A stretch of DNA of 64,000 nucleotides from Paracoccus alkenifer (GTDB lineage Bacteria > Pseudomonadota > Alphaproteobacteria > Rhodobacterales > Rhodobacteraceae). The notes under the pieces were generated by a model, which did no database searches, was not told the DNA's origin, and saw only the letters and a list, made by a program, of their open reading frames with translations. Where the stretch lies: contig NZ_FNXG01000006.1 of assembly GCF_900108405.1 (NCBI RefSeq), positions 62,001-126,000 on the forward strand, in the 5' to 3' direction. Each line of letters starts with the position of its first letter. Position 1 is the first letter of the stretch. A program made the position numbers and the translations under genes. This document shows positions 23,608 through 30,987 of the stretch, piece after piece.

Positions 23608-24006
23608 TCAAACGCTGCCGGTCAGCTCCCGACGGGCGGACGAGGCGAGGAACGATGACCGGGTCATGCCCCGGGCGCGCGCGGTCTCATCAATCGCGCG
23701 CAGCAACCCGCGTTCGATCGAGATGTTGACCCGGGCCAGTGCGGTATCCGCCGGAATATACGGCACCGACATCAGGACCGCCCCCTGCCCGATCGCCACG
23801 GCCACCTCCGGCTGTTTGCGGACGGCATCCAAGGGTGACGGCTCCACATCCGGCTGATCCTCGAACCAGAGGTCGAGCGCCTCGGCGGCCGCGACGGGAA
23901 TGTCATTCCAGCTGTCGGCTGCGGCAAAGCAGCCGGGAAGATCGGGGAAGGTCAGGCCATAGGCGCTGTCTTCATCCTTGTGAACGACTGCGGTGTAGTA
24001 ACGCAT
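23608..24006 (-). CDS. hicB: HicB antitoxin
   Basis: A 132-aa antitoxin and repressor. The N-terminal partial RNase-H-like domain is typical (YYTAVVHKDEDSAYGLTFPD, then LPGCFAAADSW), and the C-terminus has a ribbon-helix-helix segment (ARVNISIERGLLRAIDETA). It neutralises HicA and should bind the palindrome upstream of hicA. Start at 24006 is chosen because AGGA is well spaced; the ATG at 24015 overlaps that site. It follows hicA by 49 bp on the minus strand, opposite to the tail genes. Confidence 0.9.
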   Translation of the reverse strand: MRYYTAVVHKDEDSAYGLTFPDLPGCFAAADSWNDIPVAAAEALDLWFEDQPDVEPSPLDAVRKQPEVAVAIGQGAVLMSVPYIPADTALARVNISIERGLLRAIDETARARGMTRSSFLASSARRELTGSV

Positions 24007-24055
24007 GATGCACATCCTGGCTTCACGTGGTTGCAGAGAGGCGAGCGTGAGCGGG

Positions 24056-24238
24056 CTAAAGCAGCCCGGCCTGCTGATAGATGCTCCTGACGGTTCCGGC
24101 AGGCAGGTCTTTTTTCGGGTGCGGCAGGATCACGACACGATCCCCTTTCCGAAGCTTGAGGTGCGATCCGCGCTTGGACACCTCTTCGAAACCTGCGTCT
24201 TTCAGAACCTTCAGGAGCTTTCGGGAATTCGTTTCCAA
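24056..24238 (-). CDS. hicA: HicA mRNA interferase toxin
   Basis: A 60-aa toxin with the double-stranded RNA-binding-like fold of HicA. The catalytic His is His26 in GSHLKL. Other family features are LLKVLKDAGFEEV and a DRVVILPHPKKDLPAGTV segment. It cleaves mRNA until bound by HicB. Toxin-first order is normal for this family. The pair is driven by a strong promoter overlapping a perfect palindrome and would stabilise the prophage or limit other phages. Confidence 0.93.
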   Translation of the reverse strand: METNSRKLLKVLKDAGFEEVSKRGSHLKLRKGDRVVILPHPKKDLPAGTVRSIYQQAGLL

Positions 24239-24257
24239 CCCTGTCGCCCCTCTGCTG

Positions 24258-24296
24258 TATGTGTATTTATATACACATAAGCATCCTGATCGTCAA
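24258..24296 (-). promoter_or_regulatory. hicAB promoter with palindromic operator
   Basis: On the minus strand, -35 TTGACG (24296-24291) and -10 TATATA (24273-24268) are separated by 17 bp. A perfect inverted repeat TATGTGTAT-TTAT-ATACACATA (24258-24279) covers the -10. HicB family antitoxins bind such palindromes with their C-terminal domain, so this is very likely the autoregulatory operator. Confidence 0.8.
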
Positions 24297-24326
24297 TCAC
24301 CAGCGCACAAATAAATGTGCATCCTC

Positions 24327-24350
24327 GCCCGGCAATCCGCCGGGCTTTTT
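24327..24350 (+). terminator. Rho-independent terminator
   Basis: GCCCGGC (24327-24333), 5-nt loop, GCCGGGC (24339-24345), then TTTTT. It stands just before the tail fibre gene at 24367 and would limit plus-strand read-through past the HicAB insertion. Confidence 0.75.
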
Positions 24351-24366
24351 GCAATGGAGGCCCATC

Positions 24367-24732
24367 ATGGCCGTGAACTACACCAGCGCGCTGCGCACCA
24401 CCCGGATGACCGCCACCCGTGACGCCTGTGCCGGCGGCGCGCTGCAACTGCTGGACGCGGGCGGCGTCGTGCTGTCCAGCCATACGCTTTCGGCGACCGG
24501 GGGCACCGTGGCAGATGGCGTCTGGACGCTGGGGTTTACGAATGCCACCGCAGCGGCCACCGCCAGCGGCACCGCGGCGGCCGCCCGCATCCGCAACAGC
24601 AGCGATGCGGACGTGGCAACCGGCATGACCGTGGGGCTGGGCGACAGCGGCGCGGATGTCGAGCTGCAAAACACCAACATCAACGCCGGCCAGGACATCG
24701 TTATCTCCAACGCCACGCTGACGGACGGCTGA
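24367..24732 (+). CDS. Phage tail fibre-type protein
   Basis: A 121-aa protein, Ala/Thr/Gly-rich and beta-structured (LRTTRMTATRDACAGGALQL, then GVWTLGFTNATAAATASGTA). It ends with QDIVISNATLTDG. Proteins of this pattern sit beside fibre genes in many alphaproteobacterial phages and are probably fibre or adhesin parts. Start at ATG 24367 with GGAGG upstream; the longer frame back to 24259 runs through the terminator and hicAB operator and is not coding. Confidence 0.7.
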   Translation: MAVNYTSALRTTRMTATRDACAGGALQLLDAGGVVLSSHTLSATGGTVADGVWTLGFTNATAAATASGTAAAARIRNSSDADVATGMTVGLGDSGADVELQNTNINAGQDIVISNATLTDG

Positions 24733-24736
24733 TCCG

Positions 24737-26572
24737 ATGTCGCCGCCCATCACGGCCGGGTTGCTGTGGTCAACGGACGTCGCGATTGATTTTGCGGCGT
24801 CCGGCCCCATTGTGCCGGCAATCCCGATGCCTCGGGCAGCGGGACCGCTTTATTGCGTGGTGTCCGCGCAGACAGCGGGCAGCGAGGGGGTGATTTTCCG
24901 GGTCGGCAATCCCGACGACAATTTCCACGAGCAAAACACGTTCCAGGCGGAGCGCTGGGACGGGCTCTACGGCCTGATGGCGGCACCGGGCTGGCCGAAT
25001 CAGGTCATTGGCGAGGCCCCGGCTATCAGCGCAACGGCCAACCACCTCTGGGAGTTCTGGTTCAGCACTGCCGGGACCGATTTTATCGACCACCAGCCGT
25101 TCGGGTTTGTTAACAACGATCTGCCAAACCAAGACGTTGCCGCATCCTCGCATCTGTTCATCGGGTATCGCCTCAATGACGGCACCCCGATGGATCGGGC
25201 GACCGGGACCATTCATCGGATGGCCTTTTACGACCGCGTCCCGACCGAGGCCGAGCGCGCGCTGTTGGCGACGTGGGTAAATGGCGGCTTCCCGCTCGTC
25301 GCCGGAGATTTCTGGCATTACCGCCAAGAGGATGTGACCACGGCAGGCGTGGACACAGCGCACGGCCTGTCGATGCCGCTGGACCTGACCGGGGCGCTGG
25401 CGAGGGCTACTGTTGCCGGTGTCGAGTGGATGGACTGCGCGGCGGGCGTGCTCAGCGGCACCCACTCGGCGTGGTCGGCCTCGGCCGGGCTTGCTGTCTG
25501 GGTGCTCGCGGACGGGTCGCGTCCGGCTGGCACTGCCATTTACAACGGCGTTGCCTCGGCTGTCCTGAACGATAATCAGCACCTCAACTTCCACGGCGAC
25601 GGCCTGTTCCGCACCACGAATAACACCACCCGCACTGCCACCTGGCCTGTTCCGGCAGCGGCCGGGCCAGAGACATTTTGCTGGACTGCGGCAGCCGGCA
25701 CGACGGCAATCTCCGGATATTCGCTGCGCCACAACGGCGTCGATCTGGGCGGCGCAGCGTTAACTGATCCAAGTCGCAATGCGGCCCGGTCCGGGACAAA
25801 TTTCATCATCGGCGGCGGCAGCAATCTGGCGCCCGGCGGTCTGCGCTGGCGCGACGTGGTGATCAAGATCGGCGCGGATTTTACGCCACAGGAGGTCGCG
25901 GCGCTCGAAGTCTATGCGGCCGAAAGGGTGCAGTCGCAGGGCGATCCGCCGATCACGATGGCGCTTGCTGCCTCCGACGCGCCCGATACCGCGCGCATCA
26001 CCGCCTCGGTCCGCTGGCCGGCCATCGCTGCGTCCATGGCGGCCGCAGATGCGCCAGACAGCGCCAGCATCAGCGCCACGGTGCCCGTCCGGGCGAGCCT
26101 CGCCGCGGCGGATGCGCCGGACCGTCCGGCGATCAGGGCAACCGTCGGCTGGCCCGCCATCATGGCCCGCATCGCTGCATCCGACGCCCCGGACACCGCC
26201 GCCATGTCGCTGGCCGTCCGCATCGGTGCAACGCTGTCTGCCAGCGACGCGCCCGACATCGCCCGGATCATCGCCGGCACCGGCTGGCCCGCAATCATGG
26301 CGCGCGTGGCGGCATCGGACGCGCCGGATCAGGCCGCGATCCAAGCCGCCGTGCCGATCCGCGCAGGGCTTGCCGCGGGTGACGCCCCGGACAGCGCGCG
26401 CCTGTCGGTTGCCGTCCGCATCGGTGCAACGCTGTCTGCCAGCGACGCGCCAGACATGGCCAGCATCATCATGCGGCTGTGGTCGCAGACATCGCGCTAC
26501 GCCTATCCCGGCGATCCGCAGGGCGGCACCCTGGCACCATCCATCCGATCCGGCACTATCCAGAGGCCCTGA
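24737..26572 (+). CDS. Tail fibre with LamG-like domain and DAPD repeats
   Basis: A 611-aa protein. Residues about 1-190 resemble a concanavalin/LamG-like sandwich (GTIHRMAFYDRVPTEAERALL is a typical closing strand and helix). Residues 190-405 are a second beta-rich domain. Residues 414-590 are eight tandem repeats, each centred on DAPD, spaced alternately 24 and 21 residues. The end is short and lacks repeats. It is likely an adhesive fibre contacting the cell surface. Two 41-bp stretches of the repeat DNA are identical, a sign of recent duplication. Confidence 0.75.
   Translation: MSPPITAGLLWSTDVAIDFAASGPIVPAIPMPRAAGPLYCVVSAQTAGSEGVIFRVGNPDDNFHEQNTFQAERWDGLYGLMAAPGWPNQVIGEAPAISATANHLWEFWFSTAGTDFIDHQPFGFVNNDLPNQDVAASSHLFIGYRLNDGTPMDRATGTIHRMAFYDRVPTEAERALLATWVNGGFPLVAGDFWHYRQEDVTTAGVDTAHGLSMPLDLTGALARATVAGVEWMDCAAGVLSGTHSAWSASAGLAVWVLADGSRPAGTAIYNGVASAVLNDNQHLNFHGDGLFRTTNNTTRTATWPVPAAAGPETFCWTAAAGTTAISGYSLRHNGVDLGGAALTDPSRNAARSGTNFIIGGGSNLAPGGLRWRDVVIKIGADFTPQEVAALEVYAAERVQSQGDPPITMALAASDAPDTARITASVRWPAIAASMAAADAPDSASISATVPVRASLAAADAPDRPAIRATVGWPAIMARIAASDAPDTAAMSLAVRIGATLSASDAPDIARIIAGTGWPAIMARVAASDAPDQAAIQAAVPIRAGLAAGDAPDSARLSVAVRIGATLSASDAPDMASIIMRLWSQTSRYAYPGDPQGGTLAPSIRSGTIQRP
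25976..26480 (+). repeat. Eight-copy DAPD protein repeat
   Basis: DAPD occurs eight times, with steps of 24, 21, 24, 21, 24, 21 and 21 residues. The 24-residue units contain WPAI and the 21-residue units contain a V-R-x-x-A-x-L strand, so a 45-residue pair is the higher-order unit. DNA at 26213-26253 and 26411-26451 is identical over 41 bp. Confidence 0.88.
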
Positions 26573-26573
26573 C

Positions 26574-26873
26574 ATGGCGACATTTACCATCAAGCGGGGC
26601 GATACCGCCCCGGCCCTGCGCTATGCGCTGCTGCCCGAAACCGTGGACCTGACCGGGGCCAGCGTGGTGCTGGTCATGGACGGCGGCGCGCGACTGCCGG
26701 CGCAGATCATCAGCCCCAGCCCGCCCGTGGTGCAATACGACTGGCAACCGGGTGACACGGACCGCACTGGTCTGCGGCGGGCGGAATTCGAGGTGACCCA
26801 CTTGGACGGCGCAGTCGAGACGTTCCCGAACGCCGGCTATCTGCTGGTGCAGATCACCGAGGATCTGGGCTGA
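26574..26873 (+). CDS. BppU-type N-terminal domain protein
   Basis: A 99-aa protein that matches the small Ig-like domain found at the N-terminus of lactococcal baseplate BppU and in many stand-alone phage proteins. Features are FTIKRGDTAPALRYAL, VDLTGASVVLVM and a closing TFPNAGYLLVQITEDLG. It probably attaches fibres to the tail. It begins one base after the fibre stop and overlaps the next start by one base. Confidence 0.8.
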   Translation: MATFTIKRGDTAPALRYALLPETVDLTGASVVLVMDGGARLPAQIISPSPPVVQYDWQPGDTDRTGLRRAEFEVTHLDGAVETFPNAGYLLVQITEDLG

Positions 26874-27145
26874 TGACCGATTTCGACCTGGCCCAGCTGA
26901 TCCGCAACGGCTGGACCCAGATCATGGCCATCGTCGCGATCATCTGGTGGTCGCGATGGCTCGACCTGCGCAGCAAGGATCACAGCGCCCACTTGGACCG
27001 GCACGAGGCCCGGCTGCGCGACATCGAGGCCAACGCGCACGCGCACGCGGTGCAGTTTGCGCGCATCGACGAGACGCTATCCGGCATCAAGCTGACGCTG
27101 GACCGGATCTATGCCGAGGTCAGCGAGACCCGCACCGGCCGCTGA
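26873..27145 (+). CDS. Small membrane protein with coiled coil
   Basis: A 90-aa protein with one transmembrane helix near the N-terminus (IMAIVAIIWWSRWL, residues about 17-30) followed by a charged coiled coil rich in His (LDRHEARLRDIEANAHAHA). This is the layout of DUF2730-like proteins and of some spanin or holin partners. Its position before the lysin supports a role in lysis, but it is short for an Rz spanin. It is the last gene before a terminator. Confidence 0.65.
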   Translation: MTDFDLAQLIRNGWTQIMAIVAIIWWSRWLDLRSKDHSAHLDRHEARLRDIEANAHAHAVQFARIDETLSGIKLTLDRIYAEVSETRTGR

Positions 27146-27170
27146 CCCGTCTAACATCCGTCTAACATTC

Positions 27171-27194
27171 GCCCCGCCATCGCGCGGGGCTTTT
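27171..27194 (+). terminator. Rho-independent terminator
   Basis: GCCCCGC (27171-27177) pairs with GCGGGGC (27184-27190), then TTTT. A tandem direct repeat GTCTAACAT lies just before it (about 27149-27167). It separates the tail operon from the lysis genes. Confidence 0.75.
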
Positions 27195-27211
27195 GCATTT
27201 TCGAGGGACAC

Positions 27212-27889
27212 ATGGACATCACCATCCATCACATGCAGCCGATCCTCGACCTGATCGGCAAATACGAGAGCCGCGGCGATTACGATGTCGTCTATGGCGG
27301 CATCCCCAAGGCGCAACGCCCGGTCAAGCTGACCGCCATGACCATCGCGCAGGTGATCGCCTGGCAAAAGCAGGTCGTCGCGGCGGGCGCCGCATCCTCG
27401 GCCGCGGGGAAATACCAGATCATTCGCAAGACGCTCGAGGCCTCGGTTTCGGCGCTGCGCATGAACACCGCGCGCCTGTATGACCGGGCGACGCAGGACG
27501 AGCTGGCCATGCACCTGCTGCGCGGCCGCGGCATCAAGGGCTATCTGGACGGCGCGATCACGCAGGATGCGATGGTGCTGTCGCTGGCCAAGGAATGGGC
27601 CAGCCTGCCGGTGCCAAGCGCCATGAGGGGCGCGTCGCGACAGATCCTCGCCGGGCAGTCCTATTACGCCGGCGACGGGTTGAACAAGGCCCACGCCACG
27701 GTGGCAGAGGTCCGCGCTGCGCTGGCGCAAGCCAAGGCCCGCCATGATGCGGCCGCCACCCCCGCCCCCGTCGGCCCGCGCCCGTCGCCCGGGCAGCCCC
27801 CGGCACCGGCCAAACCCGTCGCCGCAGGCGCCATCGTCGCGGTTGGGATCGCCCTCGCAATCATCGCAATCATCTTTTTCGGAGGCTGA
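27212..27889 (+). CDS. Endolysin with C-terminal membrane anchor
   Basis: A 225-aa lysozyme-superfamily muralytic enzyme. The likely catalytic Glu is Glu19 in GKYESRGDYDVVYGG. AAGKYQIIRKTL and a later EWASLPVPSAM line up with AGRYQLL and IWASLPG of the lambda R transglycosylase. Residues about 180-202 are a Pro-rich linker. The last 23 residues (VAAGAIVAVGIALAIIAII and on) are a transmembrane helix. A C-terminal anchor is uncommon for an endolysin and suggests tethering to the inner membrane. It is followed directly by the holin. Confidence 0.8.
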   Translation: MDITIHHMQPILDLIGKYESRGDYDVVYGGIPKAQRPVKLTAMTIAQVIAWQKQVVAAGAASSAAGKYQIIRKTLEASVSALRMNTARLYDRATQDELAMHLLRGRGIKGYLDGAITQDAMVLSLAKEWASLPVPSAMRGASRQILAGQSYYAGDGLNKAHATVAEVRAALAQAKARHDAAATPAPVGPRPSPGQPPAPAKPVAAGAIVAVGIALAIIAIIFFGG

Positions 27890-27890
27890 C

Positions 27891-28304
27891 ATGACCATCA
27901 TCCAGAGCATCCTTCAGCCGATCATCGTGGACCTGCTGGTTTGGGGTGTCGTCTCGGTCATCGGCGTCATCGCCTCCGGCCTGCCCGGCTTCCTGCGCCG
28001 CCGCGTCGAGGCGGTGGACCGGCAGGCGGTCTATCACGCCGTCGATACCGTGGCGACGCTGCTGTTCGCCGCTGTCCGCCGCAACCCCGCAGCCGCCGTG
28101 ACCGATGCGGCTATCTCGGGTGCAGCGCGCGGGGTGCTGGACAAGATGCCGGGGGTGGTCCGACGCCTGGCGCCAACGCAGGCCGCCATCGAGGACATGA
28201 TCCGCGCCCGGCTCCAAGAGCGGCTGGACGCGGCACTCGGTCGGGATCGGCTGGCTGAGGAGCTGCGCCGACTGGGGCTGGAGGCGGTCACCGTGCAGGG
28301 ATAG
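27891..28304 (+). CDS. Putative holin
   Basis: A 137-aa protein with a hydrophobic segment near the N-terminus (DLLVWGVVSVIGVIASGL, residues about 13-30), a basic loop (LRRRVE), a second moderately hydrophobic stretch (VATLLFAAVRRNP), and a charged helical C-terminus (EDMIRARLQERLDAALGR). Such a protein directly after the lysin, with GGAGG upstream, is likely the pore former or pinholin that times lysis. The family is not recognised. Confidence 0.6.
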   Translation: MTIIQSILQPIIVDLLVWGVVSVIGVIASGLPGFLRRRVEAVDRQAVYHAVDTVATLLFAAVRRNPAAAVTDAAISGAARGVLDKMPGVVRRLAPTQAAIEDMIRARLQERLDAALGRDRLAEELRRLGLEAVTVQG

Positions 28305-28345
28305 CCGTCGGCAGTCGAGGTCGGGTTGCCGACCTCGACGACGGC
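28304..28345. terminator. Long perfect hairpin between convergent genes
   Basis: GTCGAGGTCGG (28314-28324) pairs perfectly with CCGACCTCGAC (28329-28339) around GTTG; GCCGTC/GACGGC adds an outer stem. There is no T-tract. It lies between the holin and a convergent small gene, so it may act as a bidirectional terminator. It is also the last phage-like structure on this side. Confidence 0.55.
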
Positions 28346-28359
28346 AGATGCCGGTCTGC

Positions 28360-28485
28360 TTAAAGCAGCGCGGCAAGGCCAGCTACGGCCAGTATTCCAG
28401 CTATCAAGGCGATCCAGTTCAGGAGGACCTTCTTGGAATCACTCTTTCGCGCGCCCCGAGGCGGCTGATCTTCGTCAGGCTTCAT
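28360..28485 (-). CDS. 41-residue single-pass membrane peptide
   Basis: A 41-aa ORF with ATG at 28483-28485 and AGGGA six bases upstream. The first 19 residues are charged (MKPDEDQPPRGARK and on), and residues about 20-41 form one hydrophobic helix (WIALIAGILAVAGLAALL). It is convergent to the holin gene. Such peptides at phage ends can be toxins, antiholins or exclusion factors; no family is recognised. Confidence 0.6.
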   Translation of the reverse strand: MKPDEDQPPRGARKSDSKKVLLNWIALIAGILAVAGLAALL

Positions 28486-29132
28486 GTCGTGTCCCTGAGA
28501 TGAAAGATTTCACGACGCTCGCGATGTCGCGAGACGTGCAGAGGCTTCCATGGTCAGAGCAGCGGCGGTCCGCGCGCCTGTCGGTTGCTATGGTGGCGCT
28601 CAGATCCAGGCGGCGTCCAAACCGTCGCGACCAGCACCTGGGCGGCTGCCGAGGGGCGAGCGATCGCGTGCCGCTGTCCGGGCGGCAGCCCTATATCCTG
28701 GGGGTGCGCCGATGCTGGCGCTTCGGCCTGGTTCCGCAATCCTGCCGGGCTGCTGTAACTGAACGCAGAGATCGAGCGCGGGCCGTCCAGGAAGCCATCT
28801 ACTGGTCGATGAGCGCTGCAGAGCGTGAAGCCAAGCACCAACAGCAGGGTGAAGAGCACCCTGACAGTCTGGTTCAAAGCGTGGCGGCGCTGAGCGGTCA
28901 AAGGGATTCCTGCAACGGCACGGCCCGGCTTCCGTTCGGGCAAATCACTTGTGGCTGTGTGGGGACTCGAAGTCCATGGCTGGGCTGGCTGCCGCGCTGC
29001 CGACCGATGGCGGCCCGCAGGCGCAGCGGGCGGGGCTGCTGGTGCTGGATCAGCTTCGCGCGGGTTGTGAGTGATGTATATGAGCGAACTGCTTAACCCG
29101 CGACACCAAATCAAATTAAGGCGATAAGTCCA
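28486..29132. other. 647-bp stretch without a convincing gene
   Basis: No ORF here has both a good start and protein-like composition. An open frame without a good start (about 28865-29074) ends in a natural-looking segment (GLAAALPTDGGPQAQRAGLL) and may be a gene remnant. Both strands also hold long low-quality frames. It may include the prophage right junction. Composition shifts toward AT near its right end. Confidence 0.4.
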
Positions 29133-29303
29133 TCATCTTGCGTGGATAAAGTGCCCCGCAAGGTACGCACTTGTACCTTTAGGTTCGTTCCGGATGCTCT
29201 CGCGAACCAATCTTAGCTGCTGCTTGATATCTTGCTCGTTCGCCACCCTCGTCGACACCTGCTGTGGCGCCTGCTGGACGGTCTTGACCACATCACCCTC
29301 CAT
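29133..29303 (-). CDS. Small protein divergent from the deaminase
   Basis: A 56-aa ORF whose ATG (29301-29303) has an excellent Shine-Dalgarno GGAGGA six bases upstream. The sequence is hydrophilic with helical parts (KTVQQAPQQVSTRVANEQD, then KQQLRLVRESIR). No domain is recognised. It runs away from the deaminase gene 61 bp off and may encode a partner or control element. The same DNA can fold: AAGGTAC/GTACCTT (29160-29179) and GGTTCG/CGAACC (29182-29208). A structured RNA from either strand is therefore also possible. Confidence 0.55.
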   Translation of the reverse strand: MEGDVVKTVQQAPQQVSTRVANEQDIKQQLRLVRESIRNEPKGTSAYLAGHFIHAR

Positions 29304-29364
29304 CGTCAATCCTCCGCTAGAGTTTATGTTACTGTGAATCAACTGCTGAATCGAAGCAAGTCAC

Positions 29365-30987
29365 ATGTGTCCCGGTCGGCGATTCGACGCGCTTCCTACA
29401 CTAGCGAGGCCCGCTTTGCCAACATCGAGTCCATTAAAGCCCGAGTTGATTTTTGGCCTAGTTGGCCCCATTGGCTGCGATATAATCGCCGTAGAGAATG
29501 CGCTTTCACGAGCACTGAAAAGGGTTGACTACCAACCTGTGAACATCCGTGTTTCCGATGCAATGCCAGCGCTTCTTGAACTGAAGGGCAAGTCAATTAC
29601 CGCCCCCACTTCGCTTCAAGAAAAAATCGAGGCGGGGAACTCAGTTCGCAAGCTTTATGGAAATAATTCAGTATTTGCCGGTGAGATTATTAGGCAAATA
29701 AGGCAACATCGAAAAAATGTAACCAGCAAAACCTCGGAAAACATTGCAGCGCCGGAAGAAACCCCTGTTGATGGCGGTGTGTATGAAGTCCCTGTCGATG
29801 GGACCGCATATATTGTCAGACAACTAAAGAGGCCGGAAGAAGTAGAACTTTTGCGCAAAACCTATGGGCATCTATTTATTCAAATTTCAATTACCCACAG
29901 CAGGGCAGGTCGCCTTAAATTATTAGCCGACCGCATTCGCCGCGAAATTCATGGAAAATCAAACGACGAGTGTGAAGCAGAGGCACGGCAGCTAATTCAA
30001 ATTGACGAAAATGAACAAGACGCCCTGCCTTCTCACGAACAAGGCGACAATGATTACGGGCAAAAACTAACGGAAATATTTCACCTTGGAGATGTATTTA
30101 TAAACTCCGAAAGTGAGAACTCTGCCGTGGCCATGTGTCATAGATTTATTGACGCGCTGTTCGGGAAAAACAATATTTCCCCGACGAAGGACGAGTTTGG
30201 TACATATATGGCGAAAGCGGCGTCTCTTCGATCTGTGGACCTGTCTCGGCAGGTAGGCGCAGCTCTCCTAACAAAGGAGGGAGACATCATTTCTGTAGGG
30301 TGCAACGATGTCCCGAAACCTGAGGGCGGAATTTACTGGGATGAGGACGCCCAAAAGAGTCGCGACATCGACCGCAAAGGCGAGGCTAATAAGGAAGAGA
30401 CCAACAGAATAATATTCGACTTCCTACGCACTCTTAAAAGAGAAGGCGCCCTCCGGGAAGGCCTGACACCTGAAAATATATTAGCAGACCCTGATACAAA
30501 GAATGCAATCCTGAAATCTTTAATTGGAGAAATTACAGAGTATGGGAGAATGGTTCACGCAGAAATGGCCGCCATAACAGATGCAGCACGCCTAGGCCGT
30601 AGCGTGAAGGGCGCAACGTTATTTGTCACCACATATCCTTGCCACAACTGCGCCAAGCACATAATTTCATCTGGAATAAACAGAATTGTTTTTATTGAAC
30701 CATACCCAAAGAGTCGAGCAGAGCTTCTGTACCCTGACGCCATAGGCGCCAGGAACGAAGACGGCACTAAAAAAGTTGAGCTTCATCACTTTGAGGGCAT
30801 TTCGCCTCGCAGGTATAGAGACATTTTTGAGAAAGGAAGAAGGCGGGACAAGTCCGGGGAAGTGCACGAATGGTACCAGGAAAAATGCATTCCGAGAGTG
30901 GGGCCACTAGTTCATAACTACTGGCTAACAGAGCGCCACGCGATAAGCAGCTGTTTTCCAGAAGAAGAAGATGACATCATAAGCTAG
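29365..30987 (+). CDS. AvcD/DCD-type anti-phage deoxycytidylate deaminase
   Basis: A 540-aa two-domain protein. The N-terminal half has a degenerate P-loop kinase-like fold starting GLVGPIGCDIIAVENAL. The C-terminal half is a zinc-dependent cytidine-nucleotide deaminase with His398-Ala-Glu400 (MVHAEMAAI) and Pro425-Cys426-x-x-Cys429 (YPCHNC). Proteins with this layout (AvcD of Vibrio, the anti-phage dCTP deaminases) convert dC nucleotides to dU forms during infection and starve the phage of dCTP. The gene is much more AT-rich than its surroundings, indicating transfer. The ATG at 29365 has a poor Shine-Dalgarno; a TTG at 29416 after GCGAGG is an alternative. Confidence 0.85.
   Translation: MCPGRRFDALPTLARPALPTSSPLKPELIFGLVGPIGCDIIAVENALSRALKRVDYQPVNIRVSDAMPALLELKGKSITAPTSLQEKIEAGNSVRKLYGNNSVFAGEIIRQIRQHRKNVTSKTSENIAAPEETPVDGGVYEVPVDGTAYIVRQLKRPEEVELLRKTYGHLFIQISITHSRAGRLKLLADRIRREIHGKSNDECEAEARQLIQIDENEQDALPSHEQGDNDYGQKLTEIFHLGDVFINSESENSAVAMCHRFIDALFGKNNISPTKDEFGTYMAKAASLRSVDLSRQVGAALLTKEGDIISVGCNDVPKPEGGIYWDEDAQKSRDIDRKGEANKEETNRIIFDFLRTLKREGALREGLTPENILADPDTKNAILKSLIGEITEYGRMVHAEMAAITDAARLGRSVKGATLFVTTYPCHNCAKHIISSGINRIVFIEPYPKSRAELLYPDAIGARNEDGTKKVELHHFEGISPRRYRDIFEKGRRRDKSGEVHEWYQEKCIPRVGPLVHNYWLTERHAISSCFPEEEDDIIS

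Larger units (their letters stand above)
1..28345. mobile_element. Lambda-type prophage, right-hand part
   Basis: A continuous run of phage genes in near-lambda order: early and replication genes, cos, terminase, portal, capsid, connectors, tail tube, tail chaperone with frameshift, tape measure, tail tip, fibres, lysin and holin. The left end with any integrase lies outside the window. The right boundary is uncertain. The last recognisable structural or lysis gene ends at 28304, but the AT-rich deaminase locus up to about 31,740 may be prophage cargo. No attachment-site repeat could be paired because the left end is missing. All major virion genes look intact, so the element may be functional. 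Confidence 0.93.

Noticed and set aside
28554..29114. Minus-strand 186-codon frame with one hydrophobic segment
   Set aside because: No Shine-Dalgarno, low-complexity Pro/Ala/Arg ends and a competing open frame on the other strand; not enough to call a gene.
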